The position numbers and the translations under genes are program-made. Below, piece by piece: positions 1 to 13,536 of a stretch of 64,000 bases of DNA. Positions within the stretch are counted from its first letter, which is position 1. Each line of letters starts with the position of its first letter. A model generated the notes under the pieces. That model saw nothing but the letters and a program-made list of their open reading frames with translations, was not told the DNA's origin and ran no database searches. The stretch is from Ignelater luminosus (taxonomy: Eukaryota > Arthropoda > Insecta > Coleoptera > Elateridae), in assembly GCA_011009095.1 (NCBI GenBank), contig VTPC01090894.1, forward strand, positions 39,864-103,863. Reading direction: 5' to 3'.

Positions 1-239
1 AATATATAAAAGCAAGTCAAGCACAATACGCTTTTAAGAAACCAAGTCAATGCAAACACAAGGTCAACTCCAAATATGGATTGTGGCTTGACACTTCCAT
101 CATCTGATCAAGTTGTGTGTCGTTTTAAATTATTCAATTAAGAATCAAGTGGTATGTAAATGTTTTATTGTCAACTGGGTTAGTACAAGCAAGTGATGCA
201 ATGCAATCTTCATCCCACGCCAATTTTGTGACTTCTGAT

Positions 240-2690
240 TTTTGCAAAACATATGTTTCCATAGAACCGTTACCAAGTTTATTTCAGACTTCACTTTCTT
301 GCTTAATGGCAATACTCTCAGTCTTTAAGTTGATCTTTTAACATTAAATATTCCAAAAACTATTAAATTGGCTAACCCAAAATTTGACAAATCTGGTCAT
401 ATTGCCATGCTTTTTGGAGCAGATATATTTTACAATTTAGTTTGCATTGTATAAATACGTTTCGACGAATTATTTCTGAGCCTACAGTTTTAACTCAAAA
501 CTATCATCAAGTTAAGTGCCACTTGATAAGGTAAGGGTTTTAGAAAATAGAAAAACCTTCTCCTTCACATTCTGCACTGTTATCCGATGACAAGATCTGT
601 GAAGATATTTTTCAAAACAGTACAGAACGCAATGAACAAGGACGTTTATTGTCCAAATTTCTCTAAAGCAGCCAGCATTAAGTTTGGGAGATTCCATACA
701 AGTTCCTATCAAACGATTTCATTCCCTTGAATTTAACGTGTAGAAAAACCAAAATTAAAACTGATGAATCACGATTTTATGGATGAATATATTGCTTATA
801 TGTTGTAGGTTACGAATTTTTCAATCTGCTTTTTGTCTTTGCCTCATCATGGTATGCTCAATGAGAAAAACCAAATAATAAAACTTTGTGTTGTTTATCT
901 TTTGATGACCTATAGTATATAGGTCCTGTCATCCAAAATGATTTCTTTCTATTTTTTTTTATAATCCCGTCAAAATCATCTGCTGTATTACATACATATC
1001 ATCCCAACACTGTAACTTATGGTACAGCGTTTACCCCATGGTTAGCAGTTACGTGTTTTAAGCAATTATTGACTGAACATTCTACTTTTTTTCCGAATAC
1101 ATCAAATGTCATCAGTCGTGATCTCTATATGAACTATTTATTATCTGTTTGCAAAACTTAAGAAGATGCAATTCAAATCTGAAGCAAAATTTTGACAATA
1201 CTTGATTTATTATACTTTGAAGTTCAAAAATGGACTTTAAATAGCTCGGATGTTTTAAATCATGTTACAAAATGCAATTCTGAAACTAAGTAAAAATGAA
1301 AGAACAAAAACGTTGGCTTTGTATTGGTTTAGCTCTGCAGATACCTTAATTGTTTGTTTAAACAACAAAAGCGATTTAAAATCAGTACGTATCTCTTTTT
1401 AAGAAAGATAATTCTCCAGAAATCGTGAACATACAGATTAGATTGGGATAAGTCGCTTTCTTCTGATCTATAAATATAACTTGGTACAGATTGTGTCAAA
1501 GGTTTTCTCACTTAAACAACTTGCAGGTTCCTCGCTTCAAGTTAGCTTGCTCTGTTCCAAGGTGAAGGTTGTACCTTTCAAATCTCTTACAATACCCGAT
1601 TACCCAAACTTTGAATTGTGTGACTCTTTAGATCAAAAGGTTAATCGCGTTTCTCAAATTCAGGCGTTGGCAGAATCTAACGAATAGAATAGAAGGATCA
1701 ACCCTGACAATCTTCAAGGTTATTCATTTGGTGGTAGCGTCCAACTTGGTTAAGTCTGTCAAGTTTGTTTCCTTCTCAATGTGAACTTCAAAAGTTTAAG
1801 GGAAAATAGGTAATTGTAATGGTTTCCAATAGATAGTTATTCAACTCTTCCTCGTATGATAGCATTTTGTTTACGTTTTATCTGTAACTGTAAACTAAAA
1901 AATAATATCAGTGTGGTTTAAATTAAGGAAGTCTTGTTATTTAGTAAAGCTAGCCGAATTAGAAATTTTCTCAAATGAAATAACAATCTTGAAGGCTACC
2001 AAAACTTTATCGAAGAGTTCTAGAATTCCTGCTTTAAATCAATTTATTGGCCCAAAGAGTATTCTTCGAGTAGGAAGTAGATTACAATTATTCACATGTG
2101 ACTTTGATAAAAAGTATCCAGCACTTCTTTCTGCAAAACATTGGTTGACTAGATTAACTTTTACACAACAACACAAGCGTTTCTGTCATGCTGGTTAAGC
2201 AATAATTGTTCTTTTCTGTTAAGGAAAGTTTTTGGGTATTAGGAGGTAGGAATTTAGCTCAACAAAGTGTACACTCGTGTGTTAGATGTTTTAGAGTCAA
2301 GCCTTTTCAGAGAAATTCCATTATGGGTATTTTGCCAAAACCTAGAGTATGTCCTGCACCAGTTTTCAATACGACCGATGTAGATTATGCGGGAGCTATG
2401 CTCGTTAAAGACAAAAAAAGGTATAGGTGCAAAAGTGTTCAAGGCCTGAAGCTGTTTATTTAAAGTTGGTTGGTGATCTCACTACAGAATCATTCATAGC
2501 AGCACTTAGACGCTTTACAGCTAGATGAGGTAAGCCATCAAATGTCTCTTTTAAATTGAAAAAATTTCTCAAATTAAATAGACATTACTTACAAGATTAA
2601 TTATCAACTATAGGTCTTATTTGGCACTTCATTCTAACATTTTCACCTCATTTTGGAAAAATTGCAAATAGCAAAATGAAAGAATAAAAC
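240..2690 (+). mobile_element. Degenerate BEL/Pao LTR retrotransposon (pol region)
   Basis: Read across several frames, the + strand carries the Pao-type pol domains in their normal order, broken by stops and frameshifts. A protease-like block near 360-450 reads GHIAMLFGADIF. A linker near 620-780 contains LGDS followed by a degenerate FM-EY-like motif. Reverse-transcriptase sequence near 980-1150 includes NTVTYGTAFTPWLAVTCFKQ. The RNase H approach near 1530-1790 includes LLCSKVKVVPFKSLTIP and the NRVSQIQALAESNEW-like stretch. An H-H-C-C zinc-binding integrase domain lies near 2130-2310 (HSCVRCFRVKP), and the integrase core lies near 2350-2690 (DVDYAGAM, then LTTESFIAALRRFTAR, then SPHFGKI). 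These blocks match the known Pao/BEL consensus; the family is assigned from that recollection. No LTR pair could be found; the 5' part may lie outside the window. It cannot encode a working polyprotein. Confidence 0.75.
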
Positions 2691-2699
2691 ACAATGACT

Positions 2700-5600
2700 T
2701 TCGTACCTTTCAGGCCCGTACACATAGTTATACTTTTCATGACTATAGACTGTAATTTGCTTCCACTTCTCTGTATGTTGCGATGTTTCTTGTTTCGATG
2801 CCTTGCTTTTTCTTTTCTACCGCGTCACTACTATCAGTTGAAGGTAAGGTTATCGAGTCTAGCATATTTCTCTAAGGTAACAATTTTTGATAAGGTATGG
2901 TAGAACAATGTGCTGTTTGAATTTTTATTTCAAGCCTGACTGTTCCCAGACATTTGAATTTCTACCTATTTGTCAATGATTAGTAAAGATTGCAGTATCC
3001 GACTATTACAGACAAAATTTTTCCTTCTGGATCACCTGAGTTCCTGGTATTTTCTATAGTTCAGTTTCCTGCAACTGTTTTTAGACACGAAACCCAAAAC
3101 ACTCATCAAGCAAGAAATCATAACATAAGACTGTGCTAGGTTTTAGTTACAGAAGGATGGAAGCGTTGTCACGTATATATGATAATTTTTACAGAAAGAA
3201 ATTTGTCTTTTTTCTACATGTTCCCCAAACTTATGAGGGTTTGTAACATTCAGTCAGTAATACTCTGCATTTAATCTGTTTTTAAATAAGGCAAGTTAGT
3301 TCAGAAGTAACAAAAGAAGCTTGCCAAGATCGGTAGGATCTATGGTACAGAGACGAAATCAGAATCAGTCAGTTAATTGACTTCTTGTGTTTTAAATTCT
3401 GTGTTTCAGAAACAAAATAGCCAATTGTTTGAAGACAACTTATCGCCAATTTTTAGTTTTAGTAAGAAGTGTATCGAAGATATTTATGTTAGAGTTGGCT
3501 TTGGAGCTGAATGTCGTTTTGATTGTTTTGATTGTCAGCGTTTGCGACAAGTTACATTTTTATAAATCAGCATTCAAAATGTTTACTCAAGAACAGGCAA
3601 CTCTCTTGATTGAAAACATTAAAGGGTGTGTTAATTAGTGCTTAACGCGTAACAGAAGATACTTTCAATATCTTTTAAAATAGTACATAAAATGTCAGGT
3701 TTGACAGTTTCTGAATAAAATTCCTTATGGTTTATCTATATAGGAATCACGTAAGCAAAGAGAGATGTTTTTATATTCATAGTCAACCTTAACGTAAATA
3801 TGTTTGGGACACTTATTAGAAAGCATCTATGCTCAGATTTAGTTTATTTTACCCAGAGCAACATTATATGGAACTTAATTTCATGTTATCAATATTTGAG
3901 CTATAGACTATAGAATGCTGGGGTTTCCAGTATGAAATTAAAACAGTCTCGTGCGATCGATGGAGAGATTGTAAAGAAATGCAACCTTTTGTATACCCTT
4001 CTCGCTGTACCAGTGATTTCTACAATCTTTCTTAGATCCCAGAAAAATGAGCAACAAATCCACTTAAGAACTTTCAAATGTTTCGAGTCTGCACAGTTAG
4101 TCACCACTTGGAAAAAGTGAAGAATTTGGTATTATCATCGTGTTTTAATTTTCTCAGAACTGGTGGCGTTGGTCTCTATGCATTTAATATCTTTCTTTCT
4201 GTTAAATATGACAGGGCTAGTTTAAATCCCTTTATAACCTTTTGCCAAAAACTTAAAAATGGTTTTTTTGAAAGGTATGCAACTGGAGATACGCAGATGA
4301 TACGACTGAAGAGAATGAGCCGGAATTAACCATTAATAAAGAAAAAGAATACTACTCATGATTAATAAAGAAAAAGAATAAGATTCCTGAGGAAAATGCG
4401 GTAAGCTGTTAACATAGAAAAGTCTACAAGCAATATTTTTTACGTAATTTTCTTTTATATTTCTTTATAGGCTAGAATTAAGGTGAGCATGATAAACCAA
4501 TTAAAATTTTGTGCCGTAGGTGCTTGTTTCGTGTTCCCTGGACATTTCAGTTATAAAGAATTGTAACTGTTTGGAGTCATCAGATTCAATCAATTAGACG
4601 GTGGTTATGAAGACATTACCAAAACAAATTACGCCACGCACAGAATATTATACAGGGTGATCCTGATATAGTCACTTTTACATACCGAATTTTATTTTTC
4701 AGATTCGAAGTGGAGCTTCCTGTAAATCACTAGATCACGATTGTTTTTCAATCTTTTGTTGGAAAAATGAAGTATCTTTCTTTTAAATTATTTTATTTAG
4801 ATATTGAGTGAGAAAATAAAATTCATAAAGTGTTGCTGCTATTTGTTCTTATGTTACTGTTTTAAATCCAGGTGAACCATAACGTTGTGTCAAATAATGT
4901 AGTACCCCTAGGAAAAAATGCAATTGATGTTAACTTCGTAAAACCGAAGCGCTTTGAAGTATTTTTTTCAAATAAAAAAGTAAAATACACTCTATACTGA
5001 TTATTATTGGTCTTTTGAGAAATACACAGAGGATATCAGATTTCTACATAAAATTAATTTGGTATTGAACTTTTCAGGTTATTGACAATAATTAACTTTT
5101 TCTTATCAATAAACAAAAAACATTCTGAATGTTACATTCCTGCAGTGAAACAATTTAAACAATAGATTTCTTCCACTAATTGCTACACAATCAACACAAA
5201 ACAATTAATTTATGGTTTTTCAAATGTTTTATTGATTGTCAAAATGCTAAACAATACACAACATAAAGAAGCCCCGATGATTTCAAACACATCCCTGCTT
5301 CGTTTCCTTAAAATCATTATCTTTCAACTTATATTATTGATGTAATTATTTAAAATCAAAATAAAAGAAATTTGAAAACCTAAATCATAAAACCGATCAG
5401 CTACAGAAATTTCCCCGGCGCTACAAAAACATAAAATAAAAGAAAAATTTCTTCAACTGAAAGGAATTGTGAATGTGACAAGTGTTCCTTCGATAGCAGG
5501 CGGTCGGCTGGCCAGGTGGAAAATCGGTTAAGTTCCTTCCTGGTGTCCTTTCTTGCACATTTTTAGTTTATATTATTCAATATCAGTTATCTCTTTTTTA

Positions 5601-6840
5601 TTTTTAAGTAAACTCATTGTTATCTGAAGTTAACGAAAGAAAAAATTGAACGAGAGTTTCCTCTGCACAGCCGAAGCACATATGGTATTGATCAGCTTCA
5701 AATATTATTCTTTGGGTGTCTTATTAGAAGTAAATGTCAATAAAATATCAAGTAGTTACAAAATAAAACAAGAATATCGGAAACGCAACAATTTAAAAAG
5801 TGTCAGTATTTTTAGAGCGTAAAAAAGAAGAAACTCAAACACAATTTATTTACAAGTATGTGATGCTGCATTGCAACTTACAGAGTTCGTTAAGAATTAA
5901 GAATGGAAACTTTCACACAAATCCTATTTTTTAAAAACTAATAAAATGTAACAAAATTCATTTTTTATATTTCAGAAATGTCTTGATTAATTCTTGTTCT
6001 AAAATTCAAGATGTACAAAATCAAATTAATAATTCAAAATTTTGTTTAAATGAAACTTGTAGCATAAAGAAATTTAACGTTGCACAGAACTAGTTAGCTG
6101 GTGGCCTTAATTGTGGAAAGCAAAAATAATTTGTTAATTATCACATCTGAGCTTAATAGCTAATAATAATAACCTTTAGTCATATTGTTCCAATATTAAT
6201 TCCATCTCAACCATTGCTGCTTACTACTCTCGACTAGTCACCAGCCAGAGAGCTGCATTTCAGCATTTTCATTGAGCTGAAGAGGAGCTTTAACGCTTCT
6301 AAAGTGACTGCGTCTCTCGGGACGACATTTATCTCCCGAGTCAATTTTCAAAGTTTTCGGTACACTCTTCTTAGTTTTTTTTTATAATTATGCAATTGTT
6401 TGAAAAAGTTGGTTTGTTTCATTGCTGCTTTTAGGGGCCTGGAACTTCATACTCAGACATACAGAATTAACGATTGTATACAAGTTTACAAAGATTGTTT
6501 TACACATGAAAACCAAAAAGTGATTACCGGAGTAGGTACACTAAGTCAGAAATCCACAGAAAAATTACAATAGGACCTAAGGCATTCCAACAACCTAGAA
6601 ACCAATATGGACATAGAACATTGTAAGCAGGAGTGAATAGGACAGTAAAGACCGACTGGAAGATTGAATATCTTACCAGCCCCAACATGGTTTCATTGTA
6701 ATATTAAATCTCAAGATCTCAAAAAGGAGTTTACAAAATTTTAGCGATTAAAAAACGTAATGAAGCAAATAATGATTCTTTCCAGTTTTGGCATACCGGA
6801 AAGACTTTTTGTTTCCCTCCGGCTTTATCAATTCCAGCTT
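2700..6840. other. Gene-poor spacer
   Basis: AT-rich sequence with only short open frames (up to about 83 codons at 4078-4329) that show no recognisable motif. A single transposon-end-like motif (CAGGGTG next to TA) occurs near 4650 without a visible partner. No gene, RNA gene or array is seen. Confidence 0.5.
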
Positions 6841-6879
6841 GTAAAAATGTAGAGGTAAAAATACAAGACTTCGTAAAGA

Positions 6880-7260
6880 ATTAAATGCCTACAGAATCCG
6901 AAAAATGTTTGAAAACGTAAATATCCTTAAAGGAAACTATGGTGCTACAATTTCAATGTTCACAGATGTGATGGCGAAAAGCAGCAAGGATATTTTTATA
7001 TGGGATGAAACAACAGCAAAACCTGGATCGGTTGACATAACAAGTTGTTTACCAAAATACTTTGAGGACCATGTAGTTGGAGGGAATACTCTATACGCTT
7101 TTTCCGATAACTATTATGGGCAAAACAAAAATTTTCGATGAGTAATTGGATTTTGGTTGCATTTGCTTGCAACAAAGTTGTTTACATATTTTGCTAATCT
7201 GGTCATTTAATGATACCATCTAATCACGATTTTGGCTTAGTGAAGAAAACATGTTAGGTG
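6880..7260 (+). pseudogene. Fragment of a transposon-derived protein (GQN-motif family)
   Basis: A 78-codon frame from 6905 to 7141 reads like the middle of a protein family found in many copies in arthropod genomes. It contains IFIWDETTAKPGS, then DITSCLPKYFEDHVVGGN, then LYAFSDNYYGQNKNF, where intact members usually have DNCxGQNKN. After the stop the similarity goes on in other frames (an ILVAFACNK-like stretch, then PSNHDFGLVKK at about 7205-7255), so the copy is frameshifted. The family name is not certain; it is probably a domesticated or mobile DDE/nuclease-type element. The first half before 6880 cannot be read. No terminal repeats are visible. Confidence 0.45.
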
Positions 7261-7269
7261 CTCTTTTCT

Positions 7270-8420
7270 GCAAAAACCAATAATTTTGTTAATCCTAAAA
7301 TTTTTTTTTCGATCTCTCAAGAAGTCCTATCTCTAACAATCCCTTTCCAGAATCAGATATTGCAAAATATATTTTAGATATTTCTTTCTAAACCATCCCT
7401 CAATATCTCGACTGTTCTGAAATGTCACTTAACATGTTTTACAACCGAGTTCTTCATTTATTAAAAACATGTAACTGCAGTGTATTAGTACATATCATGA
7501 CATGTAGAGGACGGCTTCCTAGCCCAACCAGTGACTACTCTTGGATTCATTATTAGTTACCTGAGTTTGGACTTTGGAAGATTGTCTTTTGAGATTTTAT
7601 CGAATGTTTTTAAAAGGTAAGTTTCGAGAATAAAAGTTGAGGTAATTATATATATAACTATGAATAAAAGGACAGTGACTTTAGTTTGCATGCACCAATT
7701 TATTTTGGCAATTTGTTTTTTTTTTGTTATTGCTGTTACTCGAATACAAATATGGCTCATTACCTTTAAAAGCCACAGCGGAATAGTTTTATAGACTGAA
7801 ATGCAGCTCTAACTAAAGATAGAAAAACCAGAGAAGATTTTGCAATAAACTAACACAATATTGCAGCAATAATATAAAAAGTCAAAGTGTTTCATACTCC
7901 CAATTAAGAATTTAGGAATTTGGCGACTTTTCTTCGGCCAATAATGGGATTCTAGAAATTCGAAGGTAAGAATGGCATAAGAATTATTAATTAACCTACG
8001 AAAACATTTTTTTATGGAAATTCAATTTTGCTAGAAACAGATAAAGATTGTTCAGTATTGTATCAACGAAATGTTTGAACAACTATTCTTCTTGAGTCAA
8101 CAAATCCATCAAGATTCACAATTCCATAGCTGTATCATCCATCTAGTTAATTGAAAGTTTGTAATAGGTAACAGAATTTTTTCTACTTCGAGTCAATTTG
8201 TTAGTTATATATAAATTTTCACTTTCAGTGATTTTGGTGTAAGTTGCAAAAGTAAGAAGCGTTTGATCCAAGTACAGCGTACGACAATAGTTACTTTTGG
8301 TAACTTTGGTAGATCTCTTAGAAATGTACAAAGAAATGCTGTACTTTCATTCTTTCCTTGGGAGAACATTCCATAGTTGGATTGGGATACCTTTCTTCGT
8401 TTATATTTAGATAGAAGTGG
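7270..8420. other. Gene-poor spacer
   Basis: AT-rich DNA with no supportable gene. Short open frames at 7557-7760 and 8143-8331 (- strand) have no recognisable domain. The second may be the eroded downstream part of the charged reading frame described next. Confidence 0.4.
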
Positions 8421-8425
8421 ACCCC

Positions 8426-8870
8426 CTAGAGTTTTAGAAGGTTTCTTCTTGGAAGATTTTTACAAGTCTTTGTTCTTAATTTTGTTTTTGCTTTCTCAGT
8501 ATATTGCAAGGTGAGTTTCTGGTTTGTTTGTTTGTTGTTCATATTATCTTTATTTCCACATTCATCTTGCTTTTCGTTCTTCAACTTTTCTATGGTATGG
8601 TATTCTCTTTTTATCTTCTCTTGCACAGTAACCTCATTTTCTGTTTTGACTTGGACTTTCTTCTTCATTATTATGCTAAATTGAATGCGTTTGTTATTAT
8701 TTTACACTTGTCTGTTCTCGTTAGTCTCTTTTTTTAGTTTACCTTTAGCATATCCTATTAAACTTTTAATATCCTCACCTTCTTCTTGTTTATTTTCGTT
8801 CACATTTCTTTGGTATTCAATATTTGGAATTTCTCGTCAGGAGCTTGGAGTTGTTGAGTTCAGTAGGTAG
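8426..8870 (-). pseudogene. Decayed Lys/Glu/Asn-rich reading frame, unrecognised
   Basis: On the - strand an 80-codon frame (8668 to 8426) is strongly charged (KKKVQVKTENEVTVQEKIK, then EKLKNEKQDECGNK). Continuing upstream past stops, more charged sequence appears (NVNENKQEEGEDIKSLIG, KGKLKKETNENRQ) up to about 8870. On the + strand this is simply a T/C-rich tract, so a compositional artefact is possible. However, continued polar, lysine-rich sequence across interrupted frames suggests a decayed coding region, perhaps part of a transposon or a low-complexity coiled protein. No family is recognised and no splice structure is convincing. Confidence 0.25.
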
Positions 8871-8879
8871 TCTGCAAAG

Positions 8880-11800
8880 AATACATTGTATTTAATAATT
8901 TGGACTAATTAAAAGTTGCTTTTATTTTATGACAATAACACATATTTGCAAAGATCACATACAATTATTATTATCAAATATAAATTTAAAATGAATTTAA
9001 ATTCAATAATTATAAACATAATTGACATAATTAATGTAAATTAAATAATGGAAATAACTTAAATAGTTCAAGTCAGTATTCAAAATTATGTCTATGCGTG
9101 TACCTGACCTATATTGGAACATGATGCCTTCAAGAATAATGGGATTGCAGAAGAAGAAGTAAGGGGATAATTTCACATTTTTACCTGTTGGTCAGGTGCA
9201 TTTCTGTTAGTAGTTTAGTTGATTGCAGATCTGTCAAGAGATCTCGTATTGTGAACGTTATCGAGGTAAGTCGAATAAACACATTATAGCTGTAATTTTG
9301 ATTCGTTTTTGTTTTCTAATTATTTCAATAGAATCGTTCAAGCTTATATGCTAACGGTATTTAACTGCTCGATTAAAAGGGGGTAGGTAGTATAGTAAAT
9401 AAATGCAAACTAAACAAAGATAATTAACCGAGTACTAGTTAACGAAACAAAATTGTTTCATTTGTTTCTTATTTCTAATTTAACGACGTTATTTTGATTG
9501 ATGCAACTTTTTTGTTGTTTTTCACATCACCAGATCTTCAGAGTTCCAGAACATTCGACAGTGCAGATGGTTTTATTAACATTACATAAAAACTTCTTAT
9601 GCAATTAGCAAGCGGAATGTTTGGTTTTTGTCTACTGTTGCATTTCTACTAAAAAAGTATTTTGTTTTTATTATTTTTAGAAAACAATTTTCATTTTTCT
9701 GAAGAATCTAAAATAATAATGCAGTTAAGATTTATAATATTCAACCGTGAAGTTTGTATTGTTTCAGAATAGTCTTTTATTAAGTTAGTAGCAGATTATA
9801 ATAATTATATTTTATAAAATATTTAATATGTTTACTGTTTGACGTGACCTTATAACACCTAGGAAGTACCTCGTAATTAGTTTCTGCATTATATTAATAC
9901 ATTAGTAGAATTACTTACAGGTAAGAATGCAAATAATTTCAAAAAAATCTTTATTATTATGTGTGGTTTTCCCAAAGCATTTAAAAACCACAAGATTTTT
10001 ATTAAAAACAAAACAATCTTACCTTGAAAAACATTTGACTGCAGGTTATCCATCAAATCTTCAAATAATATATAGTACTACGTAATAAATTAGTTCTTTT
10101 TTTATTTAATACTATTTGTTAGAATTTTTTAAGGCAGGATAATTAAAAGGTTGCTGCATATTATACTGAACAAATTAATTCAAATCTAAGACGACTAAAA
10201 AATAAAAAGAAATGTAAAACTCCAGACTTACTCCTCCTTTTGTTTTTATTTTTAGAAGTATTAAAATCAAAATAAAATGAACATATTGCGTAGATATATA
10301 ATATACAATTTTACTTTCTTGGACAAAGAAACAATAGAACCTGACATTTTTTTTATTTTAAATTCAATTACAGTCTGTATTTTTATATACCTATTCCCCT
10401 GTTTACTGGGACTATTCTCGACGGCCCACTCATATATTTTCTTGTAGTTTAATCATATTTATCAGTGTAGTCGGTTGTAATGTGAACAAAACGCTCCTTT
10501 AATATTTCGCTATACCAAATCGTTGTTTCGACGTTACACAATATAAACACTTTTTATCATTTTTTGTTTTACAAATTAAATTATTTTTTTCCAATGGTTT
10601 CCTAGAAGAATTTTTTATTCTCCTTCTAATTACAAGCTCATTTACAGTTTCACCCTTTTATAATGAAATAATTAACCTTCTATAGTTGTTATTAATTATT
10701 CTTTCAGTAAAGCAGCCATTATGTGTTTGAATGATGCTTAGCTCAGCTTGGAACACAGTAAGAATTTTGCCCAAAACTCTTATTTACGTTTTTGCTTTTG
10801 GGTCTTCACAAACGAGTTTGATCAATCTTTCCTTATTAAGTTGTGACACCAGGGCAACTTGTGAAGTGGTTTCAAATGACTGATTAATCAAAAATTCAAA
10901 ATCACTTAGATACCATAGCTGAAGTTGATTGAATTAATCAAAAATTGATTAATTGATTGATGAACTTTTTGCCAGAAATGTTTGACTGAATCTACAGTTA
11001 CGACTAGTTCCTTGTTGGTTGTAGCTGTAGATTTAGTTTTACCACAGTTTTCGGAATCCATAAGGATTTTTTGAAAAGCAGAAACTAAGTCAAGGTTGGT
11101 TTGTCCGAGTTGGTCTAAAATGTTTTCAATATTGGGAAGGGAATTCTGTTTTTAACGGAAGCATTCAATATTATGTGAACAATTCAAATAGGTGAAGACC
11201 AAAGAGAATTTGATGATTGAATAATATTTCGACTAAACATCCAGTCAATCTGTGTTTTTTAGCTTCATGAACCATTGTGCTGCCTTGAAAATCTTTTGGG
11301 TTCTTAATTGAAATGTTCCACTCGAGTAACTTTACAAATAGTAATCAGAATTCTTAGAATGTTGGAATCGATTAATTGAAAGAAACCCCATATTGTTCAA
11401 GATGAATTTGTTATTGAACTTTGATTTCATGGTCGTTTGTATTAACAAGTATACATCTTTAGGCCTTAAGCATTTCCACTTTTTTTAGTTTTGAAGGCGA
11501 AATTGTATATGAAACTTAAATCAAAGCCAGTAAGTAAGTGCCCCAGTCTTAGAAATCCTCTTTGGCATTCTGTTGGGGTTTAAACAAATTTAGTAGTCTT
11601 TTTTCTATCCTCTTCAAGATTGATTCTTGTTTGATCATCTCTCTTATTCTTTCATTACTTATTCTTTCTTTTCGCCGATTTCTCTTAAACACTCCATTTC
11701 CACTAAAGTGATCTTTGTGTTGCCCACTTTTGATTTTTAGAAAGATTGTACTTTTTGTTGTGATGGTGGTAGCTCCAAAAGGGGGTGTTTTCCGAAAACC

Positions 11801-13530
11801 TTTTATCTTAAATTTTCTTCTTACTTTAGACTCTAAAACAGACTCATGCAAATTTCTGGTGTATTAAGTAGAAACCAAATTCTATAGAGTCAATCAAAAC
11901 TATTGTAGAAATTTTTGAAATAGAGGATCTGAATTTCAAGAAATGGGAATTCAAACTTTCTGGGCTTAAATGCCCATAACGCAAGTTTAGTAAGTTTGAT
12001 TCTATCCAAAGAAGTCGATTAATCGAATCATCACCATTTCTGCTCCTCTTTCAAGAAAGGACGGGCGTTATAGACTTTTTGTCTTTTCATTCCGTGGAGT
12101 AGTATATGGATGAGCGCAGCAGTGCTATGGCGTGGCATGGCTAAATGGAATCTTCCGATGAGATTGGATTGTATCCCGTCGGGAACAGTAAAAGTTGGTG
12201 AATTGTTTGAGCTGTGAAGGTCGAGTTAGGTTACTCGGACTGGACAGATCCGTGGCCTACAATGCTTGCCGATTTCTTTTTCTTGGACTGTGTTGTTTTA
12301 ATTTCTACAGTTGTCTGAAACAAGATCTAAAAAATCCACACTTCTTAAAGTGATCAAGGATTTCCCAACTTGGATAGGACTGTAATCTGCATCTCCTAAT
12401 CTCAAGTTGATTGCATTGCATTGCACTGAAAATATGAAAATCCTAACTGCCCAACTATCTGTCAATTATTATAAGCTTTAAAACTTCTTCTAACTTTGTC
12501 TATATTTCTAATTTTCATAAACAAACCTGTTATTCGATACAAGCATGAGTTGTTAAATTTGTATTCATTAAGCCATTACAATCGGCTTTTTGTCATTAGA
12601 GGTTGTACAGAAGGCAATAATTTCTTTTTATTAAAATAAAAAATATTAAAAGGGTATTAATTTTTTTTTCTAATATGTATGTAATGAATTTAATGATTCA
12701 TTTCACGGCAATAACTATTATAATGATTGAAGTGCAAAGGTATTAGTTCAGTTTTATATGCACGTCAATAAATTGCTTAAGCAGGTGTTCAATCTAAACA
12801 TTTCGTATCTCTCCCTTCCACTACTCAACAGCTTTAATCATCAACGGCAAATCTCAGTGCATACTTATTACTCAAGGTACAAAGAAATATTTCTTGTGGT
12901 GCAGTTTTGAAGACGGTGCATAAAAGTTAATTCGCCTGTGTGAAAAATTTAATGGTAATTTAATCAAAAGTTTTAGAAAAACTTTATGGCATGTAAATCA
13001 GTGAACTCTTGAACATTTTTTGTTGTGTTGAGACAGATCTGGAACATTTTTTTGTTGATATAATTAGTGAACTCGGGAACTTCTCAGGGTGCTCTCATCA
13101 AAGCATAGGTAATATAACCCTTATCGATACTACTTTATTAGTACATTATTTAACGAGTATGTAATGGTTATTAGTTTAGACAAGGATGATATTTCCAAGT
13201 GTACAATAATCCATTACATAGCATACTTTATCCACGACTATTAAAGAAAAACAAATTCAAAGGTGTTGAATAATAGGCTCATTATTCTACAGTTGTGGAT
13301 AAAAGTATTTGGACATTTTTTAATGGTCTATTGATAGCTACAGCATTGCACTCTTGGGACTATAGACTACTTACTACAGTTATACTTTGTTTGCATTATT
13401 ATTTATTATTCTCTGATTAACTCTTCTTATTACTATGAAGAAATGTAAACTGCGCTTTATTAGGAAAATATTCGTTCATTCCACTTTTCTGATTGGTGTT
13501 AGTTCTTTAAAAATAGTTTATAAAGTTCGA
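8880..13530. other. Gene-poor spacer
   Basis: Very AT-rich (poly-A/T runs, AATTAATT-type sequence) with no supportable gene. It contains one weak - strand open frame listed separately (11549-11851). A small inverted repeat around ACCTGACC is seen near 9102 and 9195. Confidence 0.45.
11549..11851 (-). CDS. Uncertain 100-codon basic open frame
   Basis: A 100-codon frame starting at 11851 and stopping at 11549 is rich in Lys and Arg (KRNRRKERISNERIREMIKQ, then LKRIEKRLLNLFK). No domain is recognised, no splice sites or promoter stand out, and the sequence both up- and downstream in the same orientation is full of stops. It may be a relic of a repeat or a chance frame; 100 codons is long for this base composition, so it is recorded. 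Confidence 0.15.
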   Translation of the reverse strand: MHESVLESKVRRKFKIKGFRKTPPFGATTITTKSTIFLKIKSGQHKDHFSGNGVFKRNRRKERISNERIREMIKQESILKRIEKRLLNLFKPQQNAKEDF

Positions 13531-13536
13531 ACTATA

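Noticed and set aside
4650-4690. Tc1/MITE-type end (TACAGGGTGATCC); similar motifs near 22493, 38848 and 43131
   Set aside because: Each is a single end-like motif without a partner at a plausible distance; such short sequences occur by chance in this genome.
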